Source of the DNA: Bog-756 sp963710495
GTDB lineage: Bacteria; Actinomycetota; Acidimicrobiia; Acidimicrobiales; RAAP-2
DNA: 64,000 nucleotides
Reading direction: 5' to 3'
Assembly (NCBI GenBank): GCA_963710495.1
Contig: CAVQAI010000012.1
Location: forward strand, 248,001-312,000
The notes beneath the pieces are model-generated. The model was not told the origin of the DNA. It was given only the letters and a program-made list of their open reading frames with translations, and searched no databases. A program made the translations under genes and the position numbers. Position 1 is the stretch's first letter. The number at the start of each line of letters is the position of its first letter. Positions 33,729 to 42,903 of this stretch are shown here, piece after piece.

Positions 33729-35462
33729 TCATGAGGTGGCCGGAGCCTCCCACCGTGGGCCGGCGGGCCGGTTGGCGTTGACGCCCGGGCCGGCGGAGTG
33801 GACGGGTTCCGCCACCGGCGGGGACGCGGTCACCGACGGCCGACCCGTCCGGGTCGGGACGAGTCCCAGCCGGTGGGTCCGCAGGCGCAAGGTGTCGTAC
33901 CAGTAACGCACCGTCCACGTCGGCCAGTTGTTGACCACCCGCCCCGACGCGTCCTTGTACCAACTGCGGCAGCCGGCCACCCAGGCGGTGCCGGCCATGA
34001 GCCGTTGGGTGCGCTCATCGTCCAGCCGGTACGAATCGTCGGTCACCCCGACCGTGGGCAGGTCACCGGTCCCGCCCGCCCGGCCGGCTCGCGTCTGGAG
34101 GGCCAGGGCCTGGAGGATGAGGTTGATCTGGCGTTCCACCATGAACAGGATCGAGTTGTGGCCCAGGTTGGTGTTGGGACCGTAGAGGAAGTAGCAGTTG
34201 GGGAACGACGCCGCCGACACGCCGAGATAGGCATGCGCACCCTGCTGCCACTCGTCGGCCAGTGACCGACCGCCGGTGCCGGTGACCTCGATATGGGAGA
34301 GGAAGTCGTTGGTCGAGAACCCGGTGCCGAAGATGAGGACGTCGGCCGGGCGCCGGCGCCCGTCGGCGGTCACGATGGCGTCCGCCTCGATCCGTCGGAT
34401 GGGCTGGTCGACGACGTGCACATCGGGCCGGTGGAGCGTCGGGTACCAATCGCTGGAGATGAGGATGCGTTTGCACCCGACCGGGTAGTCGGGAACCACC
34501 GAAGCCTCGGGCAGGCGATCGGAGACCACCTCGGCCCGAACCGCTTTGGCGAACATGGCGGTGAGCTGGCGGCTGGGCCAGCTGTCCTTTCGGAACCACA
34601 GCCAGCGCAGCTCCAGGCTCCAGTAGATCCACCACCGGTAGGCGGTGGCGACCGGGCGCACATGCTCCATGAGCCAGTGGGTCGGCCGGCTGTAGGCGCG
34701 GTCCTTCTTCGGGGCGACGTAGTTGGGTGTGCGTTGATAGACGGTGACCTCGGCCGCCTCCTCGGCGATGGCCGGGACGAATTGGATGGCACTGGCCCCG
34801 TTCCCGATGACCGCCACCCGCCGGCCCTCGAGGTCGTGGGTGTAGTCCCAGCGGGCCGAGTGCCAGGCGGGGCCGGCGAACTGGCCGAGACCGGGCAGGT
34901 CGGGCACATGGGGACGGTTCAACTGCCCGCAGGCGAAGACCAGGGCGTCGGCCTCGAGCACCTCGGCGCCCGCCGCCGTGTCGATCTCGACCTCCCAGCA
35001 CCCGGCCGCCTCATCGAACACCGCCCGACGCACCGTGCTGGCCAATCGCAGGTGCGGCCCGAGGCCGAACCGTTCCACGCACTGGTCGACGTAGTCGAGG
35101 ATCTCGGGCTGCTCGGCGAAGCGCCGTGTCCAGTCCGATTTCGGGGCGAAGGAGAACGAGTAGAGATGGGAGGGGACGTCGCATCCGCTCCCCGGGTACA
35201 CGTTGTCCCGCCACGTACCTCCCACCCGGTCGGACTGCTCGACCACGGTGAAGGCGCGGACGCCGGACCGTACCAGTTGGATGGCCATGGCCAGTCCGGA
35301 CAGGCCGGCCCCGACGATCACCACCCTCGGGATCGATCCGCCGCCCGCCCGGGCCGCCCCGGCTTCCCGGGACAACTGCCTGCGCCCAATGTCCAGCGCC
35401 ACCTGCGCTCCGCTCCCAGCTCTCGACGGCGCCTGCATCCGAACGTCGGCGCCCCGTCGCAT
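33729..35462 (-). CDS. Baeyer-Villiger-type flavin monooxygenase
   Basis: 577 residues. FAD-binding VVIVGAGLSGLAMA (~50), VEQSDRVGGTWRDNVYPGSGCDVPS, then the BVMO fingerprint FAGPAWHSARWDY (F-x-G-x3-H-x3-W), the NADPH-binding GNGASAIQFVPAIA and the late DVLIFGTGFSTNDF. It would oxygenate ketones or similar compounds to esters with NADPH and O2. The ~40 N-terminal residues before the FAD site are not conserved, so a later start such as 35438 is possible. Same strand as LCP; divergent from the 35560 gene. Confidence 0.9.
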   Translation of the reverse strand: MRRGADVRMQAPSRAGSGAQVALDIGRRQLSREAGAARAGGGSIPRVVIVGAGLSGLAMAIQLVRSGVRAFTVVEQSDRVGGTWRDNVYPGSGCDVPSHLYSFSFAPKSDWTRRFAEQPEILDYVDQCVERFGLGPHLRLASTVRRAVFDEAAGCWEVEIDTAAGAEVLEADALVFACGQLNRPHVPDLPGLGQFAGPAWHSARWDYTHDLEGRRVAVIGNGASAIQFVPAIAEEAAEVTVYQRTPNYVAPKKDRAYSRPTHWLMEHVRPVATAYRWWIYWSLELRWLWFRKDSWPSRQLTAMFAKAVRAEVVSDRLPEASVVPDYPVGCKRILISSDWYPTLHRPDVHVVDQPIRRIEADAIVTADGRRRPADVLIFGTGFSTNDFLSHIEVTGTGGRSLADEWQQGAHAYLGVSAASFPNCYFLYGPNTNLGHNSILFMVERQINLILQALALQTRAGRAGGTGDLPTVGVTDDSYRLDDERTQRLMAGTAWVAGCRSWYKDASGRVVNNWPTWTVRYWYDTLRLRTHRLGLVPTRTGRPSVTASPPVAEPVHSAGPGVNANRPAGPRWEAPATS

Positions 35463-35559
35463 GTGTCGATCCGATGGTAGGCCGCCCGCGGTCGGCGCAC
35501 CGGGTCACACGGACCGGCCGCCCCTTGCGGGACGCAACCGCGGTCACCAGACTTCCGGT

Positions 35560-36351
35560 GTGACCGAGGCCTCCTCCGGACCGCCGCCGGAGCGCGGACC
35601 GAGACGACCGGCGGGTCCGTCACGCCTGGCTCGGGCCAGGGCCGCTTTCGCCCAGGCCCTCCGCACGCTGCTCCGGCCCGAAGGCCTGCCCCCCGCCGCG
35701 TCCGTCGAGCTGGAGTCGGCGTTGGGCGGTATCGGGCGCGAGCTCCTGACCGGGGGGCGGGGGCGCTTCGAACGGGTCCGCGCCCAAGTGCGGGCGGCCC
35801 CGCCCCAGCTGCTCGACTGGATGTCCGGCCAGGTGCTCGAGCACCCCGCCGTCCTCTACGACCGGGAGGGCGTCGAGCTGCTCGCCGGTCGCCAAGCCCG
35901 GTCGATCTCGACGGCGGTGGGGGCGTTGCAGGTGGCGCTGGTGGCGGCCGCCGCGGCATCGACGTTCGAGGGTGGCCCGGTGCTGGCCCTCGCCATCGAC
36001 GGGGTGGTCGGTCAGGTGGCCTCGGTCGTCCACGGGTTCTGCGACTGGTACAACACGGGGTCGTACCTGGTCCGGAAGCTGAACGAGGCGTCCATCAGGG
36101 TGGACCCGGCCGAAGTGCGGCGGCTGACCAATGCTGCCCTCATGTCCCGGGGCCGGGCGGTCGACGAGCGGGCGCTGGGCCGGTCCACGGAGCTGCGGCT
36201 CTTCCGCAGCTGGGTGGCCCGTGGGGTGGTCGACGCCCTCCCCTTCGGGTCGAGCCTCGGCCGGGCGTCGGTGCGGGCCGCGGCGCGCATCGACCAGTCC
36301 GACCTGGCCGTTCTGGTGGCCATCCTCCGCGACGAGGTGGCCGGCGCCTGA
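35560..36351 (+). CDS. Conserved protein of unknown function
   Basis: 263 residues from GTG 35560. An Arg/Pro-rich N-terminus leads to helical segments (QALRTLLRPEGLPP, APPQLLDWMSGQVLEHPAVLYDREG), a hydrophobic region (ALQVALVAAAAASTFEGGPVLALAIDG) and a YNTGSYLVRKLNEASIRVDPAE block. Composition is normal for the region. No motif lets me name a family; it may be membrane-associated. The frame is open further upstream, where it overlaps the BVMO gene. Convergent with the WYL regulator. Confidence 0.6.
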   Translation: MTEASSGPPPERGPRRPAGPSRLARARAAFAQALRTLLRPEGLPPAASVELESALGGIGRELLTGGRGRFERVRAQVRAAPPQLLDWMSGQVLEHPAVLYDREGVELLAGRQARSISTAVGALQVALVAAAAASTFEGGPVLALAIDGVVGQVASVVHGFCDWYNTGSYLVRKLNEASIRVDPAEVRRLTNAALMSRGRAVDERALGRSTELRLFRSWVARGVVDALPFGSSLGRASVRAAARIDQSDLAVLVAILRDEVAGA

Positions 36352-36388
36352 GGGATCGCCTCGACGGCTCGTAGCCGGTGCTCCCCGC

Positions 36389-37360
36389 TCAGTCCGGCCC
36401 GGACGTCACCTCCGCGGCGTACAAGGTGGCCAGCCCCCGGCCCATCTCGCCGAGGCCCCGGCGGATGTCGGGCGGGTCGACGACCTCGACTTCGGTACCG
36501 AGTCCGGCCAGCTCCCCGATCAGGCTCCGGTCGGAGTGGCCCCGGATCTCCACCTCGACGCGCCCGTCGGGCGCGGCCGGCCCGATGCTCAACCGGTTCC
36601 CGAGCAGCCAGCGGCACAGTCCCATCATCGTTGGCTCGACCCGCGCCCGGACCGAAACCGGGCACCGGACTCGCTCGAGCTCGGTGATGATCCCCGCCCA
36701 GGTCTCGGCCAGGTCGAACCCGGCCGGTCGTTCGAGCCGGAGGCCGGTGGGCTCGACGGAGGTCATCCGATCCACCCGGAAGGTGCGCCGACCGGCGTCG
36801 GTGTCGGCCACCAGGTACCACGCCCACCCCTTGGCCGCCAGGCCCAGCGGGTGCACCAGTCGCGAGGTCGAGGACCCGTCCCGGGCCACGTAGCCGAGCG
36901 TCAGTTGGCCGCCGTCGATGACGGCTTGTTGCACGGAGTCGAGGTGGGCCGGGGCCGGACGGACCTGGCCGGACCGGTCCCAGCCGCTCGAGTCGACGAG
37001 CACGGCGCCCTGGGCCGCTTCGGCCTGGGTGCGAAACGATTCGGGCAGGGCCCGCACCAGTTTGCGCAAGGCGGCCCTCAGCTCGGGCGTGGCCGCCGAT
37101 GACGGCCCGGCCACGAGGAACAGCGCCCGGGCCTCGGCCGCCGAGAGCCCGCTCAGATCGGTCCGGCCCCCGCCGGCCAGTCGCCACCCACCGTTGCGAC
37201 CCTGGAGGGAGTAGACGGGCAGGCCGGCCACGCCCAGTGCCTCGAGGTCCCGCCGGGCGGTGCGCTCCGAGATCTCGAGCTCGGTGGCCACCTCGCTCGC
37301 CGTCACCCGTCCCTTCGCCTGGAGCATGAGGAGGATGGCCACCAGCCGGTCGGCGCGCAC
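36389..37360 (-). CDS. WYL-domain transcriptional regulator
   Basis: 323 residues. An N-terminal HTH (MRADRLVAILLMLQAKGRVTASEVATELEISERTARRDLEALGVAG) is followed by a WYL domain (GWAWYLVADTDAGRRTFRVDRMTSVEPTG) and a C-terminal WCX-like extension. Such proteins respond to nucleic-acid or small-molecule ligands. A 29-bp palindrome starts 17 bases upstream of the ATG in the gap shared with the divergent DinB-like gene, suggesting it controls both. Confidence 0.92.
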   Translation of the reverse strand: MRADRLVAILLMLQAKGRVTASEVATELEISERTARRDLEALGVAGLPVYSLQGRNGGWRLAGGGRTDLSGLSAAEARALFLVAGPSSAATPELRAALRKLVRALPESFRTQAEAAQGAVLVDSSGWDRSGQVRPAPAHLDSVQQAVIDGGQLTLGYVARDGSSTSRLVHPLGLAAKGWAWYLVADTDAGRRTFRVDRMTSVEPTGLRLERPAGFDLAETWAGIITELERVRCPVSVRARVEPTMMGLCRWLLGNRLSIGPAAPDGRVEVEIRGHSDRSLIGELAGLGTEVEVVDPPDIRRGLGEMGRGLATLYAAEVTSGPD

Positions 37361-37376
37361 CTCTCGATCTTCTCAT

Positions 37377-37405
37377 CCAAACCGGTCAATTGTTGACCGG
37401 TTTGG
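37377..37405. promoter_or_regulatory. 13-bp-arm palindrome between WYL regulator and DinB-like gene
   Basis: CCAAACCGGTCAA (37377-37389) and TTGACCGGTTTGG (37393-37405) are perfect inverted repeats with TTG between. Arms this long and exact are rare. The site lies 17-45 bases before the regulator start and 78 bases before the DinB-like start, ideal for autoregulation of both. Confidence 0.8.
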
Positions 37406-37482
37406 GGGCGCACACTGTCGGTACAGGCGGATCGCCTGGAACCCAAGTGGGGCCCTCTCGAGCGGCTCCGAGAAAGGTGGGC

Positions 37483-38055
37483 ATGATGCCCGGAATTCCC
37501 GCCCCTATCGACGACGAGCGCGACCAGTTGCTCTCGTTTCTGGCCCAGCAGCGGGCCGCCGTGGCCGCCGCCGCTTTCGGGCTCACCGACGAGCAGGCAC
37601 GGTCGGTCCCGAGCGCGGGTTCGCTGAGCATCGGCGGGCTGCTCCAACACTTGGCCACGACGGAGCGGGGCTGGATGGACATGGTGCTCAGCCGCCCCTC
37701 CGGGTCGGAGGAGGAGTACCTGGCCAATTTTCGGATGAGCCCCGCCGACACATTGGCCGACGTGCTGGCCCTCTATGACCAGGTGGCGTCGGAGACCGAG
37801 GCGATCGTCGGCCGGCACGAACTCGACCACCGGGTCCCCGTCCCCCAGGGGGTGCCCTGGTTCCCGCAGGACGTGGATTCCTGGTCGCTGCGCTGGGTGT
37901 TGCTCCACCTCGTCGAGGAGACGGCTCGCCATGCCGGCCACGCCGACATCCTGCGCGAGTCGATCGACGGGGCGACGGCGATCCCCCTGAAGGCCGCCGT
38001 GGAGGGATGGCCGGCCACCGACTGGGTCACCCCCTGGCGTCCGAACGCCGCCTGA
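37483..38055 (+). CDS. DinB-family (DUF664-like) protein
   Basis: 190 residues from ATG 37483 with AAGGTGG upstream. A four-helix bundle is suggested by DDERDQLLSFLAQQRAAVAAAAFGL, LSIGGLLQHLATTERGWMDMV, and SWSLRWVLLHLVEETARHAGHADILRE. The metal-ligand His positions (LQHL; HLVEE; HAGHADI) match DinB/MDMPI-type enzymes, some of which use mycothiol. Divergent from the WYL regulator across the palindrome, so probably its target. Longer starts at 37390 lie inside the palindrome. Confidence 0.82.
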   Translation: MMPGIPAPIDDERDQLLSFLAQQRAAVAAAAFGLTDEQARSVPSAGSLSIGGLLQHLATTERGWMDMVLSRPSGSEEEYLANFRMSPADTLADVLALYDQVASETEAIVGRHELDHRVPVPQGVPWFPQDVDSWSLRWVLLHLVEETARHAGHADILRESIDGATAIPLKAAVEGWPATDWVTPWRPNAA

Positions 38056-38076
38056 GGGGCGACGGGCGTCGGACCC

Positions 38077-40017
38077 TCATCGGGCGTCGTGCCCGCCGGG
38101 TCCGGCCGTCGTCTCCGAGGGAGCACTGCCCGCCGGCGTATGGCCCCCGGCCGGAGGTTGCAGGGGCCGGGTGACGCGGGCCACGACCACGTCGGTCCGG
38201 CGGCGCAGCGCGTGGGTGAGGACGCGGTCGATCTGGTTGTGGAGGATGCTGTAGCGCAAGTGGGTCGGGACGACCACTGGGATGAGGACGACGATCTGGC
38301 GGTCCCGGACCTCGCGGGCCTCGTCGATGAAGGCGACGATGGGATCGACCACCGAGGAGAACTCGGTGGACAGGATCCGGAGGGGCACGCCCGGGTCCCA
38401 CCGCTCCCACACCCGCTCGAGTGGCTCGGCGTCGCGCTGGCTGACGTCACCTCCGTCCATCGCCACGGACACGGCGACCACCTCGTCGCCGATGGAGAGT
38501 GCCTCGGACAGGGCGTGACGGGTGAGGCGGGACACGCCGGTGACCGGGACGATGACCAGTGTCCGCCGGCCCTGCGGTCGGGGCGGGATGGTGCCCAGGC
38601 CCAGGTCGACCGCGACCCCGGCGTAGTACCGCCGCACGCGGACGAACAGGACGATGAAGACCGGCACGGCGACCACCACCACCCAGGCCCCACTGGTGAA
38701 CTTGGAGAAGAGGAACACCAGGGTGGCCACCGCGGTGATGACCGCGCCGGTCCCGTTGAGGCCGGCGCGGTAGTACCAGCGGGCCGGGCGGGTGTGCCAC
38801 CAGTGGACGACCAGGCCGGCCTGGGAGAGCGTGAACCCGACGAACACGCCGATGGCGAAGAGGGGGATGAGCTCATTGGTGTTCCCGCCCACCGCCACGA
38901 GCAACGCGGCCGAGAGGCCGGCCAGGACCCAGATTCCGTTGGCGAACACCTGGCGGTCACCCCGCAGGGCGAAGAGATGGGGCAGGTAGTTGTCACGGGC
39001 CAGGAGGCTGGTCAGGACGGGCAGGCCTCCGAAGGAGGTGTTGGCGGCGAGGGCCAGCACGACGGTGACGGTGAGCGACATGACGTAGAAGGCGGCGTTG
39101 CGGCCCACGGCGATGGACATGATCTGGCTGAGCACCGTCTGGCCCGAACGGGGGCCGATCTGCCAGCGGCGGGCCAGCACGGCCAGCCCCAGCAGCATGG
39201 CGGCGAGGATGACGCCGAGCAGCAGCTCGGTCCGCTTGGCTCTCACGGCGCGGGGCTCCTTGAACAGCGGGACCCCGTTGGCGATGGCCTCCACACCCGT
39301 CAGCGCGCTGCACCCGGCCGAAAAGGCTTTGAGCACCAGCAGGACGGTGACCGCCTGCAGCCCGTGGGTCGGCAGGAGCGACTGGCCGGGCAGCGGGGCG
39401 TGGAGGGCCAACGGATGGACGAGGCCGATGGCGATGATGACCAGCAGGCCGACGATGAACAGCAGGGTCGGCAGGAGGAAGGCGCGGGCGGCCTCGCCGA
39501 GTCCGCGGAGGTTCAGCAAGGTGATCACCACCAGGATGCCGAGGCAGATGGGAACGGTGGCCGAGTTGAGGCCGGGGAAGGCGGCCGTGAGCGATCCCAC
39601 CCCGGCGGCGATGGAGACGGCCACCGTCAGCGTGTAGTCGACGATGAGAGCGGCGCCCGCCACCAGGCTGGTCCCCGCCCCCAGGTTGGCCCGGGACACC
39701 GCGTAGGCACCCCCGCCCCCGGGGTAGGCGTCGATGACCTGCCGGTAGGAGAACACCAGGATGGCGAGGAGGACCACGATGGCCACCGTGATCGGCAGGA
39801 TGAGGTGGAGCGCGCCGGCGCCGGCCAGCGCCAGCACCACGATGATGGCCTCGGGCCCGTAGGCCACCGAGGTCAGCGCGTCGAGCGACAGAGCCGAAAG
39901 CCCCTCGACGGGGGTGATCTGTTCCTTGGATACCTCGCTGGTCCGGAGCGGGCGGCCGATGAGCAGGTTCCACACTGACGGCGCGGGCTGGCTGCGGGGC
40001 GCCGACGGGTCTGGCAC
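38077..40017 (-). CDS. APC-superfamily permease, KimA-like
   Basis: 646 residues. About 12 membrane helices (GLSALSLDALTSVAYGPEAI, SYRQVIDAYPGGGGAYAVSR, ALTGVEAIANGVPLFKEP) match APC permeases of the potassium importer KimA type. A cytosolic C-terminal domain of ~170 residues (RRTLVIVPVTGVSRLTRHALSEAL...) resembles a stress-protein-like fold, as in KimA, where it binds c-di-AMP; that role here is inference. It begins with GTG 40017. The chorismate-lyase-like gene lies 143 bases upstream on the same strand. Confidence 0.78.
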   Translation of the reverse strand: MPDPSAPRSQPAPSVWNLLIGRPLRTSEVSKEQITPVEGLSALSLDALTSVAYGPEAIIVVLALAGAGALHLILPITVAIVVLLAILVFSYRQVIDAYPGGGGAYAVSRANLGAGTSLVAGAALIVDYTLTVAVSIAAGVGSLTAAFPGLNSATVPICLGILVVITLLNLRGLGEAARAFLLPTLLFIVGLLVIIAIGLVHPLALHAPLPGQSLLPTHGLQAVTVLLVLKAFSAGCSALTGVEAIANGVPLFKEPRAVRAKRTELLLGVILAAMLLGLAVLARRWQIGPRSGQTVLSQIMSIAVGRNAAFYVMSLTVTVVLALAANTSFGGLPVLTSLLARDNYLPHLFALRGDRQVFANGIWVLAGLSAALLVAVGGNTNELIPLFAIGVFVGFTLSQAGLVVHWWHTRPARWYYRAGLNGTGAVITAVATLVFLFSKFTSGAWVVVVAVPVFIVLFVRVRRYYAGVAVDLGLGTIPPRPQGRRTLVIVPVTGVSRLTRHALSEALSIGDEVVAVSVAMDGGDVSQRDAEPLERVWERWDPGVPLRILSTEFSSVVDPIVAFIDEAREVRDRQIVVLIPVVVPTHLRYSILHNQIDRVLTHALRRRTDVVVARVTRPLQPPAGGHTPAGSAPSETTAGPGGHDAR

Positions 40018-40160
40018 GTCCGAATCGTAGGGGACCGGCTATGGGGAATTCGGGAGCGCGACAGCCGGCCGAGCCCCGGGTCGGGTGCGGTGTGACACCC
40101 GGAGTTGGGTATGGCGCAACTCGGTGGCGTGACCCGGTGTCGTGACCCGGTCGGGGGGCC

Positions 40161-40685
40161 TCAGATCACACGTGAACGGCGCGAGAGCGAATCGGCGACC
40201 GGCTCGAGGAACCACTCGTTCACCGCGAAGGCCGGTCTCGACCCGAGCAGGATGCGGTACCGCCGGCTGAGGGGCGCCGTGGCCAGCTGAAGGGCGAACG
40301 AGGTGTCCGCGTGCTCGGCCGACGCCGGGCCGGGCAGGAGCTCGCGTTCCACGGTGACGAGCTGATCGCTCAGGACCCTCCCGATCGGGTCGCGGCTCTG
40401 CTCCAGACGCCGCCGGACCGGCGGGGGGAGCCTCGCCGATGCGATCGACGACTCGGCGTAGACGAAGGCACGACCGGTGTCGCGCCCGCGCAGCAGGACG
40501 GTCCGGTGCGTCATCTCGGCGTCGGCTTCGAGCCCGAGCGGGTTGTCCGACCCGGCCGGGCTGGCCCACTGGGCCTGCACGTCGGCATCGACCGGCTCGC
40601 CGGCGAGCTGTTGGAGCAGCTCGGTGACCGAGCCCCGATGGTCGGCCAGGACGGCCGCCAGCTCGGACCCCACGGATCGCCCCAT
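40161..40685 (-). CDS. Chorismate-lyase-like protein
   Basis: 174 residues from ATG 40685, with AAGGGAG at good spacing. It contains THRTVLLRGRDTGRAFVYAES, LPPPVRRRLEQSRDPIGRVLSDQ and LSRRYRILLGSRPAFAVNEWFLE, the pattern of chorismate pyruvate-lyase/DUF98 proteins. It would release pyruvate from chorismate to give 4-hydroxybenzoate. The catalytic Arg and Glu positions look present. Divergent from the MFS-winged helix gene. It might supply an aromatic precursor or act on another ligand. Confidence 0.72.
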   Translation of the reverse strand: MGRSVGSELAAVLADHRGSVTELLQQLAGEPVDADVQAQWASPAGSDNPLGLEADAEMTHRTVLLRGRDTGRAFVYAESSIASARLPPPVRRRLEQSRDPIGRVLSDQLVTVERELLPGPASAEHADTSFALQLATAPLSRRYRILLGSRPAFAVNEWFLEPVADSLSRRSRVI

Positions 40686-40803
40686 CCGGGTCACTCCCTT
40701 CCGCCGGAGGACCGTCGCGCACGTGCCGGCACAGGCCGACCGTACACGGGGCTCGCCCGGGCTTCCCGGCGCTCGGGGCGGGAGCCGCCGTGCGGCCGGT
40801 CCG

Positions 40804-40809
40804 TACAAT
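40804..40809 (+). promoter_or_regulatory. -10-like TACAAT upstream of MFS-winged helix gene
   Basis: TACAAT lies 37 bases before TTG 40846, in otherwise GC-rich sequence, matching five of six bases of the -10 consensus. No good -35 is visible at 17-base spacing. Confidence 0.35.
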
Positions 40810-40845
40810 GGGCCTGTCCCGAGCACAACTGAGAGGGAGGGAACC

Positions 40846-42891
40846 TTGACCGAGACCGCGGCAGCGGTGGAGCCCGACGCCGCCGGCTCACTCTCGCACC
40901 GACGGGTGCTGATCGTCATCGGGGCGCTCCTGCTCGGGATGTTCCTGGCCGCGTTGGACCAGACGGTGGTGGCCACCGCCCTGCCCACCATCGTCGGCGA
41001 CCTCCACGGCGCATCGCACCTGACCTGGGTGGTCACCGCCTACCTGTTGTCGTCCACCGTCTCGACCCCCCTGTGGGGCAAGCTCGGCGACCAGTACGGG
41101 CGGAAATTCTTCTTCCAGCTCTCCATCGTCATCTTCCTGGTCGGCTCGGCGCTGTCCGGCCTGAGCCACTCGATGCTCGAGCTCATCGTGTTCCGGGCTG
41201 TGCAAGGACTCGGGGGCGGCGGGCTGATGGTCGGGGCCCAGACCATCGTGGGGGACGTGGTCTCGCCGCGCGAGCGCGGCAAGTACATGGGGCTGTTCAT
41301 GGCCATGTTCGGCATCACCACCGTGATCGGTCCGCTGATCGGCGGGGTCATGGTCGACTACCTGAGCTGGCGGTGGATCTTCTACATCAACCTCCCCATC
41401 GGGGCGGTGGCCCTGGCCGTGACGACGGTCGCCTTGCCCGGCTCGCTCAGCCGGGTGCACCGGGTCATCGACTATCTCGGCGCGGTGTTGCTGGCCTTGT
41501 CGGCTACGTCCTTGGTCCTCTTTACCAGCCTGGGAGGCACGACCTACGCCTGGGGCTCGCCGTTCATGGTCGGCCTGGCGGTGGGCGGGGTGGCCCTGGC
41601 CGTCGCCTTCCTGCTGGCCGAGCGCCGGGCGGTGGAGCCGGTCATCCCGCTCAACCTGTTCACCAATTCGGTCTTCTCGGCGGCCAGTGCCATCGGATTC
41701 GTGGTCGGCTTCGCCATGTTCGGGGCGCTCACCTTCCTGCCCCTGTTCTTCCAGGACGTGAAGGGGGTGAGCCCGATCGCCTCGGGCGTGCGCCTGTTCC
41801 CGATGATGGGCGGTCTCCTGGTCGCGTCCCTCGGCTCCGGGCAGCTCGTCAGCCGCACCGGCCGCTACAAGGTCTTCCCGGTGGTCGGCACTGCGCTCAT
41901 GACCCTCGGGCTCTACCTGATGTCGCTCATCGGCGTGAGCACGGGGGCGTGGACCATCGCCGGGTTCATGGTGGTGTTCGGCTTCGGTCTGGGCCTCGTC
42001 ATGCAGGTGCTCGTCGTGGCGGTCCAGAACGCCGTGCCCTACGAGGAGCTCGGCACCGCCACCTCGGGGGCGACCTTCTTCCGCATGATCGGGGGTTCGT
42101 TCGGTACGGCCGTGTTCGGTGCCGTCTACGCCAACCTGGTGGTGTCCAACGTCCTGGCCGCGCTGCACCTGTCCAAGGCCCCACCGGGGTTCAGCCTCAA
42201 CGCCGACAACCCGGGAGCCATCCACCATCTCCCGGCCCCGGTGCAAGCCGCGGTCATCGGCGGGATCGCCCACACCATCCAGACCATCTTCCTGATCGGG
42301 GTGCCCATCGGGCTGGCCGCCTTCGCCCTCAGTTGGACCCTGCCCGAGATCGAGCTCCGCAAGTCCATCCGCAGCTCCGAGCCGGCCGAGCACCTCGGGC
42401 TCCACGAGCCGCGCACCTCGCTCGGCGAGGTGCGCCGCCTTCTCGAACGGGCCGCCGGACGCGAGAACCGTGGTGAGCTGTACGAGACCCTGGCCGCCCG
42501 GGCGGGTGTCGACCTCGAGCCCCGGGGGGTGTGGATGCTGTACCGGCTGGCCGACCGGCCCGACTGCACCCTCGAGGAGGTCGGGGCCCGGCTCAAGGTC
42601 GAGCCGGGCCAGCTCGAGGAGTCGATCGAGCCCCTGGTGTCGGCCGGCCTGCTCCGGCGTGAGAACGGGACCAGCGCTGTCCTCGATGCCGGCCATCTCG
42701 CCTTGACCCCGTCGGGCCACCAGGCCATCGAGCAGCTCACCGCGGCCCGGCGGGATTCGATGACCGAGCTGCTCGAGGGCTGGGACCCCGAAGCCCACCC
42801 CGAGGTGATCGATCTGATCAAGCAGCTGGCCCACGCCCTCATGGCCGACGACGACAAGCTGTTGGCCGACGCCCGGGCGGCCGCGGTCTGA
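40846..42891 (+). CDS. MFS DHA2 exporter fused to C-terminal winged-helix domain
   Basis: About 681 residues from TTG 40846 (GAGGGAGGG at -4). The N-terminal part has 14 helices with LAALDQTVVATALPTIVGDL, GKLGDQYGRKFFF (motif A) and IGPLIGGVMVDYLSWRW (motif C). After the last helix a cytosolic stretch of ~170 residues contains a MarR-like winged helix: YETLAARAGVDLEPRGVWML, CTLEEVGARLKVEPGQLEESI, GLLRRENG. Such fusions could let the exporter sense substrate or act on its own gene. The convergent TetR gene lies 12 bases beyond. Confidence 0.9.
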   Translation: MTETAAAVEPDAAGSLSHRRVLIVIGALLLGMFLAALDQTVVATALPTIVGDLHGASHLTWVVTAYLLSSTVSTPLWGKLGDQYGRKFFFQLSIVIFLVGSALSGLSHSMLELIVFRAVQGLGGGGLMVGAQTIVGDVVSPRERGKYMGLFMAMFGITTVIGPLIGGVMVDYLSWRWIFYINLPIGAVALAVTTVALPGSLSRVHRVIDYLGAVLLALSATSLVLFTSLGGTTYAWGSPFMVGLAVGGVALAVAFLLAERRAVEPVIPLNLFTNSVFSAASAIGFVVGFAMFGALTFLPLFFQDVKGVSPIASGVRLFPMMGGLLVASLGSGQLVSRTGRYKVFPVVGTALMTLGLYLMSLIGVSTGAWTIAGFMVVFGFGLGLVMQVLVVAVQNAVPYEELGTATSGATFFRMIGGSFGTAVFGAVYANLVVSNVLAALHLSKAPPGFSLNADNPGAIHHLPAPVQAAVIGGIAHTIQTIFLIGVPIGLAAFALSWTLPEIELRKSIRSSEPAEHLGLHEPRTSLGEVRRLLERAAGRENRGELYETLAARAGVDLEPRGVWMLYRLADRPDCTLEEVGARLKVEPGQLEESIEPLVSAGLLRRENGTSAVLDAGHLALTPSGHQAIEQLTAARRDSMTELLEGWDPEAHPEVIDLIKQLAHALMADDDKLLADARAAAV

Positions 42892-42903
42892 AGGCTTGGC
42901 TGC

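Noticed and set aside
35503..35565. GGTCACAC/GTGTGACC inverted pair between divergent genes
   Set aside because: Arms are 47 bases apart and the right arm covers a start codon, so chance is likely.
38089..39978. 629-codon plus-strand frame
   Set aside because: Antisense to the APC permease; its Gln/Asp/Gly richness is a by-product of hydrophobic codons on the other strand.
40018..40160. Possible c-di-AMP riboswitch before the KimA-like gene
   Set aside because: The 143-base leader shows only a short GGGTCACG direct repeat and none of the ydaO-type core I could recognise.
40888..42834. 648-codon minus-strand frame
   Set aside because: Antisense to the MFS-winged helix gene, same reason.
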